64,000 bases of DNA, from positions 1-64,000 of the forward strand of contig NZ_JAATJS010000007.1 in the NCBI RefSeq assembly GCF_011777495.1, given 5' to 3'. The position numbers and the translations under genes are program-made. Positions 58,246 to 64,000 of the stretch are shown piece after piece. Within the stretch, counting starts at the first letter, position 1, and each line of letters begins with the position of its first letter. Origin of the DNA: Microvirga terricola (lineage in GTDB: Bacteria > Pseudomonadota > Alphaproteobacteria > Rhizobiales > Beijerinckiaceae). Under the pieces are notes generated by a model. That model saw only the letters and a program-made list of their open reading frames with translations. It ran no database searches and was not told the origin of the DNA.

Positions 58246-58698
58246 GGAGAGCCTTATGGAAGGGTTGGCCCAGAATGTTTGACCTCCACTAGGTTGTCAC
58301 CTGAGGGACTAATTCAACCTGTGGATGACAGGGAATGGACCTTAGCATTGGTCGGAACCGAGTCGACCCAGCACCTCTTGCGGAATCGATAGTTTGAGTT
58401 GATGAACGCCCGCGGGTCAGATGTACAACGCGAGTGCCTTAACGTGGATCAGGGTGGTGGCGATCAGGCCAATCGGCCCGGCTTCGGGACGGTCCGATTG
58501 AGCCACCCCGAGCGCCATGCGAAGTGAGATGCGAGACCGCGTAGACGTTACTGACTTTGATGCATGGCAAGCTCCGCGCAGCGAAGGCCCGGGCTTGCCA
58601 ACCGAGCCGCGTGGCGGCAATTTTAAGCTCAACAAGACGTTCAACGGGTGTAAGCCGGACTATTTTTCTCGTCGGGCAATAGGACAAGGGAAACTGCC
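58246..58698. other. gene-poor stretch upstream of the transpeptidase gene
   Basis: About 450 bases. Several short open frames on both strands overlap, and none has a recognisable product. This may be remnant sequence. The promoter of the DUF4041 gene should be in 58246-58350 and that of the transpeptidase gene near 58600-58690. Confidence 0.45.
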
Positions 58699-59406
58699 AT
58701 GATCATGGACGGTGGGAATGCCGGTGCTGGTGAGAGAGACGAGGCAGTTTTGCTCGGGCGTCGGGCGGGGCTTCTCACCCGCCGGTCGTTTCTGGTCGGC
58801 TCGGCCGCCGGTGTCGGCGCGCTGGGGCTGGCCGGTTGCGCATCCGACGGCATGAGCCTTGCTGAGGCGGCGAAGGTCTACGGGCCGGTGCCCGATGAGA
58901 AATTCCCGATCCCGGCGGTCGATGTCAGCAAGGTCGATCCGAAATATTATCGCCGAACCGTTCGCTACGACACCAAAGAGGCGCCCGGTACGATTATCGT
59001 CGATCCCGGCAATTACTATGTTTACCGCATCGAGGACGACGGAACCGCCACCCGCTATGGTGCCAATGTCGGCCGCGACGGGTTCCGATGGAGTGGTGAC
59101 GCTTATGTCGGGCGCAAGGGCGAGTGGGCAACCTGGACCCCGCCCAAGGAGATGATCAAACGCCAGCCTGAGGCGGCCAAATGGGCCGGCGGCATGCCGG
59201 GCGGCCTCGACAATCCGCTCGGCGCCCGCACGCTTTATCTTTATCAGAACGGCGCCGACACGCTCTACACGATCTACGCCAGCCTCGACGCCGAATCGAT
59301 CGGCAACGGCATCACGAGCGGCTGCGTCGGCCTCCTTACGCAGGACATGATGCACCTGTACGAAAGAACACCGGTCAAGACGAAGGTGATCGTCCTGCCG
59401 GCCTAG
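58699..59406 (+). CDS. L,D-transpeptidase (YkuD) family lipoprotein with altered active site
   Basis: A 235-residue exported protein. A twin-arginine-like signal (TRRSFLVGSAAGVGALGLAGC) ends in the lipobox LAGC, so it is probably lipid-anchored. The YkuD domain spans about 95-233 (GTIIVDPGNYYVYRIEDDGT, GGLDNPLGARTLYLY). The nucleophile Cys209 is kept in ITSGCVGLL. The usual motif is H-G-T...S-S-G-C-I-R. Here Tyr193 stands at the histidine position (TIYASLD) and Gly211 at the arginine position. It may have changed specificity or be inactive. The ATG at 58699 has AAGGGA upstream. It stands alone, without other wall genes. Confidence 0.85.
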   Translation: MIMDGGNAGAGERDEAVLLGRRAGLLTRRSFLVGSAAGVGALGLAGCASDGMSLAEAAKVYGPVPDEKFPIPAVDVSKVDPKYYRRTVRYDTKEAPGTIIVDPGNYYVYRIEDDGTATRYGANVGRDGFRWSGDAYVGRKGEWATWTPPKEMIKRQPEAAKWAGGMPGGLDNPLGARTLYLYQNGADTLYTIYASLDAESIGNGITSGCVGLLTQDMMHLYERTPVKTKVIVLPA

Positions 59407-60033
59407 CAACGGCACCACCCCCGGTCGGGCACTGCCAGTGCGGGCAGTGCAAACAACAGGCTCGCTCTTGGAGACTGAGCGATTGTGCGGGTGGCGATCT
59501 CTGGAAGGTCGACGACGCGACCTTTATCGTCATGCAAGACTCCAGGTTGGCGGCGCCAGCATTCCAGATTGAAGAGGATGTTGTTGAGTCGGCAGGGATC
59601 TGGAGATGGGCGTTCGTGCTCTCTGCGTCGGCCAGCCTGCTTTCGGCGTCGGCTAAGCGGTGTTTCAGTTCGTCACTTCCCGGCCTGATCCATAGTGCAT
59701 CTCAGCACGGTACATCGAGGAGTCCGGAATCTTTCCGGTTCAGACACTTACTAAGCGCTCGTTGGCCTTTGCTGCTGAATGCCGGAAAACCCTGAGATGC
59801 GAGGGACTCAACCTCAGAACCCTGCTCTACCCATATAGCTTCCCTGTTTAGCTAAACTCTTTCCCTGTTATCTTGCGCAGCTTTGACAGGACAAGCAGCT
59901 GATATTGTTATGGAATACCGCAACTAGACCTGGTTGAAGCCAGGCCGATTAAGCGAATTTCCCAGTATTTTCGCCGAAAACAGGGAACGCTACTGGAGAC
60001 AGGTTCGCAGGTGACCGCTTCCACCGCCATTAG

Positions 60034-60056
60034 GCCCTTGATTTAAAAGGGCTTTT
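60034..60056 (+). terminator. terminator-like hairpin in the decayed stretch
   Basis: GCCCTT, loop GATTTA, then AAGGGC followed by TTTTAT. The stem is only six base pairs, but it has a T run. Confidence 0.4.
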
Positions 60057-60099
60057 ATCAGAGCACCTCAGCAGCCGAACAGATCGCTCCGCCACAACT

Positions 60100-60216
60100 C
60101 GTGCCGTACCGACGAGTAGACGATCCATTCGTAAACGCGGCTCTCGCTGGGAAGCGCAGGTGCGCCGCAAGGGCTACCCCTCCCTCACCGCGGCCGCATG
60201 TGGGTTCGCTTGGTAA
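60100..60216 (+). pseudogene. fragment of a tyrosine recombinase (integrase) N-terminus
   Basis: The frame at 60127-60216 reads IRKRGSRWEAQVRRKGYPSL and then falls into TAAACGFAW and a stop. The first part is the classic N-terminal arm-binding stretch of phage-type integrases (IRKRG-x-W-x-[AV]-x-[VI]-R-[RK]-x-G). Nothing of the catalytic domain follows. It is a short but characteristic remnant. Confidence 0.6.
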
Positions 60217-60375
60217 GAAACAAGATCAGAACATGCCGAAACGGTAGCTGACAGGTAAATCGGATGGACGAGAGCAAGTCCCCATACGAACACACGGGGA
60301 AATAAGGTTCTCTACAGCCGGCGTGCCGGCACCGATACCAACCACGTCCTGGCACCGCAGCCCTCCTCGATCCCT

Positions 60376-61170
60376 TCAGTCTCGAGGCGCGTCCGGTCCA
60401 GACCGGGTCATATGTTCAGACACTGCGGTGCTGAGGTGAGCCAAGAGATCGACGGGTAAGGGGAACACGATGGTCGACGAGCGATCGCTGGCAATATCGT
60501 GAAGGGCCGAGAAATAGCGCAATTGCATCGCGAGCGGTTCCCGTGCGAGCGATTTGCCGGCTTCGACGAGTTTCTCCGCCGCCTGGTGCTCGCCCTCCGC
60601 GTTGATGACCTTCGCCCGCCGCAGGCGCTCCGCCTCGGCCTGCTTGGCGATGGCACGGATCATGCTCTCGTTGAGGTCGATGTCCTTGATTTCGATATTC
60701 GTCACCTTAATCCCCCAGGCGTCGGTTTGTAGGTCGAGGATCTGCTGGAGGTCCGCGTTGAGGCGGTCTCGCTCGGCGAGCATCTCGTCGAGTTCGTGCT
60801 TGCCGAGAACCGAGCGCAAGGTCGTCTGTGCGAGCTGGCTCGTCGCCGCCATGAAATCCGCCACCTTGATGATCGACCGCTCGGGATCGACGATGCGGAA
60901 ATAGAGAACGGCGTTGACCTTCACCGAGACGTTGTCGCGGGAGATGACATCCTGCGGCGGCACATTGTGGACGACGACGCGCAGATCGACCCTCACCATC
61001 TGCTGCACAGCGGGAATGAGAATGATCAGGCCCGGGCCCTTCACGCCCGTAAAGCGGCCAAGCGTGAAGATGACGCCCCGCTCATATTCCCTCAACACGC
61101 GGATCGCGGCGCTCAGAAAAATCACGACGAGGAGAATGAGAACCAGATAGGTGAAATAGTCGAAGATCAT
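60376..61170 (-). CDS. slipin (stomatin/band 7, SPFH family)
   Basis: A 264-residue membrane protein with an N-terminal hydrophobic hairpin (about 5-25) and an SPFH domain: [40 protein letters not shown] and [20 protein letters not shown]. The C-terminal helix is rich in Ala/Glu/Arg ([20 protein letters not shown]). It oligomerises in the membrane and works with NfeD. The ATG overlaps the nfeD stop (ATGA). Confidence 0.94.
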   Translation of the reverse strand: MIFDYFTYLVLILLVVIFLSAAIRVLREYERGVIFTLGRFTGVKGPGLIILIPAVQQMVRVDLRVVVHNVPPQDVISRDNVSVKVNAVLYFRIVDPERSIIKVADFMAATSQLAQTTLRSVLGKHELDEMLAERDRLNADLQQILDLQTDAWGIKVTNIEIKDIDLNESMIRAIAKQAEAERLRRAKVINAEGEHQAAEKLVEAGKSLAREPLAMQLRYFSALHDIASDRSSTIVFPLPVDLLAHLSTAVSEHMTRSGPDAPRD

Positions 61171-62543
61171 GGCGATCCTCCTCCTCTTGCTGTCACCTCT
61201 GATCTGCTACGCACCACAAGTGTTAGCCCATCGACTCCCGTCACCTCGACACGATTGCCGGGCGCGAGCGCTTGCGCGGCCCGTGCCTGCCAGCGTTCTC
61301 CGAAGGCCAGCACATGGCCCTCCTCACCTGCCCAGTCGAGGACCTCCGCAGGCTGCCCGAGCATCGACGCAGCGCCCGTGCGGGCGGGTTGGTGCCGCAT
61401 CCGCCAGACATAGCCGAGTGTCAGGGTGAACAAACCGACGCACAGCGCCGCCACGCTTCCGATCACGGTCCAGGACAGCCGGAATTCCGGCGCATCGGTG
61501 TCGATCAGCATCGTCGCCCCCAGAAGAAAGGCGATGAGGCCGCCAACGCCGAGCACCACGGTCGGCGTGAACGCTTCCGCGGTGAGGAATCCGATGCCGA
61601 GCAGCATGAGCGCGAGGCCGGTATAGTCGACCGGCAGCATGTTCAGGGCATAGAGACCCAAGACGAGGCTGATGCCGCCGACGACGCCGGGAGCAATCGC
61701 GCCCGGGCTGCTGAACTCGAAGACAAGGCCGTAGAGGCCGACAATCACTAGAATGAGGGCGATGTTGGGGTCGGTCACCACGGAGAGGAGACGGTTGAAC
61801 CAGCCCGGCTCAAGCGTCTCGATCGAAAGATCGCCAGTAGCAAGCCGACGGCGCGCGCCTGCAATCTCGATCTCGCGCCCGTCGATGCGCGAGAGGAGAT
61901 CAGCATCATCACGCGCGATGATGTCAATCACACCCTTGTCCAAAGCGGCCTGAGCCGAGAGGCTTGCCGCTTCCCGCACGGCCTGTTCGGCCCAATCGGC
62001 GTTGCGGCGGCGCAACTCGGCCAAGCTGCGGATGAAGGCGACCGCGTCATTCGTTACCTTCGCAGTCATAGCGTCTTTGCCCTTATCGCTGTCACCGCCC
62101 TTCTCGGTCGAGGGCATGGGCGGGGCACTGATCTGTACCGGAGTTGCCGCCCCCAGATTGGTGCCGGGAGCCATGGCCGCGATATGCGTCGCGTAGAGGA
62201 TGTATGTGCCCGCACTCGCCGCGTGCGCGCCGGCTGGCGCAACGAAGCCAACGACGGGAACCGGCGAAGCCAAAACATCGGCGATGATCTCGCGCATGCT
62301 CGAGGCGAGCCCGCCGGGAGTATCGAGATGCAGGATGACGACCTCGGCCCGCTTTTGAGCGGCAAGAGCAAGGGATGTTTTGACGTACTTGGCTGTTGCA
62401 GGACCAATCGCACCGGTGACCGAGATCGAATCGGCGAGCTGCTTCGATCCGTCTCGGAGATCATCAGCCCGCGCGGTCACCCCCGCAGACGCCATCCCCA
62501 TCAGGACAGCGGCTACAATCCGGATCAGTCGCCACAGGCTCAC
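61167..62543 (-). CDS. NfeD family long-form membrane serine protease
   Basis: A 458-residue protein with a signal peptide (about 1-26), a ClpP-like serine protease domain, several membrane helices at about 260-385, and a C-terminal OB-fold (NfeD) domain. The protease nucleophile lies in [14 protein letters not shown], with [13 protein letters not shown] as the oxyanion strand. Long NfeD proteins cut the C-terminus of their partner stomatin; the partner slipin is the next gene and overlaps by 4 bases, so the operon is functional in layout. Confidence 0.93.
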   Translation of the reverse strand: MSLWRLIRIVAAVLMGMASAGVTARADDLRDGSKQLADSISVTGAIGPATAKYVKTSLALAAQKRAEVVILHLDTPGGLASSMREIIADVLASPVPVVGFVAPAGAHAASAGTYILYATHIAAMAPGTNLGAATPVQISAPPMPSTEKGGDSDKGKDAMTAKVTNDAVAFIRSLAELRRRNADWAEQAVREAASLSAQAALDKGVIDIIARDDADLLSRIDGREIEIAGARRRLATGDLSIETLEPGWFNRLLSVVTDPNIALILVIVGLYGLVFEFSSPGAIAPGVVGGISLVLGLYALNMLPVDYTGLALMLLGIGFLTAEAFTPTVVLGVGGLIAFLLGATMLIDTDAPEFRLSWTVIGSVAALCVGLFTLTLGYVWRMRHQPARTGAASMLGQPAEVLDWAGEEGHVLAFGERWQARAAQALAPGNRVEVTGVDGLTLVVRSRSEVTARGGGSP

Positions 62544-62818
62544 GCACGACTCTCCGTTAGTAACAGGATGCGAGCGCTTCCCGGTCAGTTATAGCGCCGA
62601 GTTGTTTCACAACCCGCCAAGCGGCGTTTTGTCACGAGGTTTGGATACCGATATTTCACACTCGCCTCGCGTCGAACACCGTGTCGCGCCACCCTACGGT
62701 TACGCTTCCAAGAACAAATCCGGAGTACCTCGCACGGTCAGTCCCGATTGCTCCATTGAACTCGCTGTCGTCGAGTGCTTTGATTCATTGACAGTCCGCC
62801 AGTGGAGCCGTCTCCAGA

Positions 62819-63811
62819 ATGACTGTAGTCGTTGTGACAGGGGCCGGAGGCTTTGTCGGCTCCGCAGTATCGCGTCATCTTGCCGGAGAAGGCTATCGCG
62901 TGCGCGCGATCGTGCGAGCCTCGGCGCCACATCGGAACCTGATTGGGGTCGATTGCGAAAAAATTGCCGGTGATCTCCGCGACGCCACCGCCGTTGCGCG
63001 GGCGATGAAGGGGGCACAAGCGGTGTTCCATGTAGCTGCAGATTACAGACTCTGGGCGCGCGACCCGGACGAAATCCGCCGAAACAATATCACCATGACC
63101 GAGAACGTCATGCGTGCCGCCCTGGCCGAGGGGGTGGAACGCGTCATCTACACCTCCAGCGTCGCGACCATAACACCCCCCTCTAGTGCGCGACCGAGCG
63201 ATGAAGCGAGTCGCCTCAATGAGAGCGAAGCGGTCGGCGCCTATAAGCGTAGCAAGATCGCCGCAGAGCGGCTTGTCGAACGAATGGTGCACGACGACAA
63301 GCTTCCAGCCGTCATCGTCAATCCTTCGACCCCTATCGGTCCTCGGGACATTCGCCCAACGCCAACCGGCCGAATTGTTGTCGAGGCTGCATCCGGACGA
63401 ATGCCGGCCTTCGTCGATACCGGGCTTAACCTGGTTCACGTCGATGATGTAGCGCGCGGGCATCTAGTAGCCCTTAAGCGCGGCAACATCGGAGAGCGCT
63501 ACATCTTGGGCGGCCAGAACGTGACGCTCAAGCGCATGCTCGCAGACATTGCGGCAATCGTTGGCCGGAATCCCCCTCGCCTGCAACTCCGGCCCGGCGT
63601 CGTGATGCCGCTTGCGTTTGCGGCGGAAGCGTGGGCACGCGCCACTGGACGGGAGCCTTTTGTCAGTCGGGACGCTCTGAGAATGTCTCGCCACAAAATG
63701 TTCTATTCGTCAGCCAAGGCAGAGCGAGAGCTCGACTATAGTGCGCGCCCCTATGGAGAGGCCTTAGTCGATGCCGTTTCCTGGTTTCAATTGGCGGGCT
63801 ATCTGCGATGA
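62819..63811 (+). CDS. hpnA: hopanoid-associated sugar epimerase HpnA
   Basis: A 330-residue extended short-chain dehydrogenase. The NAD-binding motif TGAGGFVG is near residues 7-14. VIYTSSVATI supplies the serine/threonine, and AYKRSK gives the YxxxK pair. VNPSTPIGPRD and VDDVARGHLVAL are the usual extended-SDR marks. HpnA is linked to making the extended polar head groups of hopanoids. It is directly followed by hpnB with a 4-base overlap, which secures the assignment. Confidence 0.92.
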   Translation: MTVVVVTGAGGFVGSAVSRHLAGEGYRVRAIVRASAPHRNLIGVDCEKIAGDLRDATAVARAMKGAQAVFHVAADYRLWARDPDEIRRNNITMTENVMRAALAEGVERVIYTSSVATITPPSSARPSDEASRLNESEAVGAYKRSKIAAERLVERMVHDDKLPAVIVNPSTPIGPRDIRPTPTGRIVVEAASGRMPAFVDTGLNLVHVDDVARGHLVALKRGNIGERYILGGQNVTLKRMLADIAAIVGRNPPRLQLRPGVVMPLAFAAEAWARATGREPFVSRDALRMSRHKMFYSSAKAERELDYSARPYGEALVDAVSWFQLAGYLR

Positions 63812-64000
63812 TCGTCATAGCGCTGATCACCGCCGTGGTCTGGATTTACCTGCTGACTGCACGGGGTGACTTCTGGCGCGCTCTTGATTTTGACACGTCG
63901 GTCATTGAGAGCCCCAACAATACCTGGCCAAGCGTGATAGCAGTTGTTCCGGCCCGCAATGAAGCGGGCGTCGTTGCGCACTCACTCCGGTCCATCCTCG
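63808..64000 (+). CDS. hpnB: hopanoid biosynthesis glycosyltransferase HpnB, N-terminal part
   Basis: Partial gene; 64 codons are visible before the window ends. An N-terminal membrane helix (IVIALITAVVWIYLL) is followed by PSVIAVVPARNEAGVVAHSL, the beginning of a family 2 glycosyltransferase of the HpnB type. The ATG overlaps the hpnA stop (ATGA), so the two are co-translated. Confidence 0.88.
   Translation, partial: MIVIALITAVVWIYLLTARGDFWRALDFDTSVIESPNNTWPSVIAVVPARNEAGVVAHSLRSIL

Larger units (their letters stand above)
59407..60375. other. gene-poor, decayed stretch with recombinase remnant
   Basis: Nearly 1 kb without an intact gene. It contains TTCCCTGTT at 59842 and again about 30 bases on, and its inverse AACAGGGAA about 120 bases further. 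A terminator-like hairpin lies at 60034-60056 and an integrase N-terminal fragment at 60100-60216. The pattern is that of a degraded mobile element. Confidence 0.55.

Noticed and set aside
60087-60094. CTCCGCCA matching the 3' end of tRNA-Ser, as a possible attachment site
   Set aside because: Eight bases is too short to separate from chance. It is kept only as a hint in the island finding.

Overview
The window is high-GC bacterial chromosome from an alphaproteobacterium of the order Hyphomicrobiales (Rhizobiales). The best fit is a Methylobacteriaceae member such as Microvirga. The basis is the protein repertoire: the zeta-type F1-ATPase inhibitor (DUF1476) beside purC, the purC-purS-purQ-purL-bolA-grxD order, the lptM-lysA-DUF4175 block, the obgE-proB-proA-nadD-rsfS-rlmH-envC-ctpA-rppH block, and the hopanoid genes hpnA/hpnB. 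The genus is an inference; only about 67 bases of 16S rRNA are present.

Positions 1-811 hold the 5' end of a leftward 16S rRNA gene with its boxA-type leader and two promoters. From 812 to 12.4 kb lie housekeeping genes: an M23 peptidase, an AEC transporter, gluQRS, an HpcH/HpaI aldolase, the ATPase inhibitor, and a purine operon. Two related CxPPxxC-type lipoproteins flank purS inside that operon. From 12.4 to 25.5 kb there is a tlpA / lptM-lysA-DUF4175 neighbourhood with two large leftward RTX genes set into it. The larger one carries three tandem 197-residue repeats that I do not recognise. HIG1, PagL-type deacylase and cobalamin adenosyltransferase genes follow.

From 25.6 to 43.1 kb the content is core: rhomboid, etfBA-hbd, DedA-type membrane proteins, HNH nuclease, dsbB, tRNA-Leu(CAA), rppH, the envC/ctpA cell-envelope pair, rlmH, rsfS, nadD, proA, proB, obgE, a GNAT acetyltransferase, rpmA, rplU and tRNA-Ser(CGA).

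From tRNA-Ser (43.1 kb) to about 60.2 kb the content looks accessory. It contains a truncated phage-like gene with a 12-bp TGACGTC repeat array, an RND efflux pump with its adaptor, an NAD(P)-binding protein, five alpha/beta-hydrolases that mostly carry export signals (two are a tandem pair of epoxide hydrolases), and a cupin. One hydrolase and the cupin are each broken by a one-base frameshift. There is also an A/T-richer membrane-anchored DUF4041/GIY-YIG protein, an L,D-transpeptidase-like protein with altered active-site residues, and a short tyrosine-recombinase remnant. This may be a decayed island at the tRNA gene.

From 60.4 kb to the end lie the nfeD-slipin operon and the start of a hopanoid operon (hpnA, then hpnB, which runs off the edge).

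The items most worth follow-up are the 197-residue repeat of the RTX protein, the membrane-anchored DUF4041/GIY-YIG protein, the paired lipoproteins in the purine operon, the altered L,D-transpeptidase and the missing standard start codon of rsfS.
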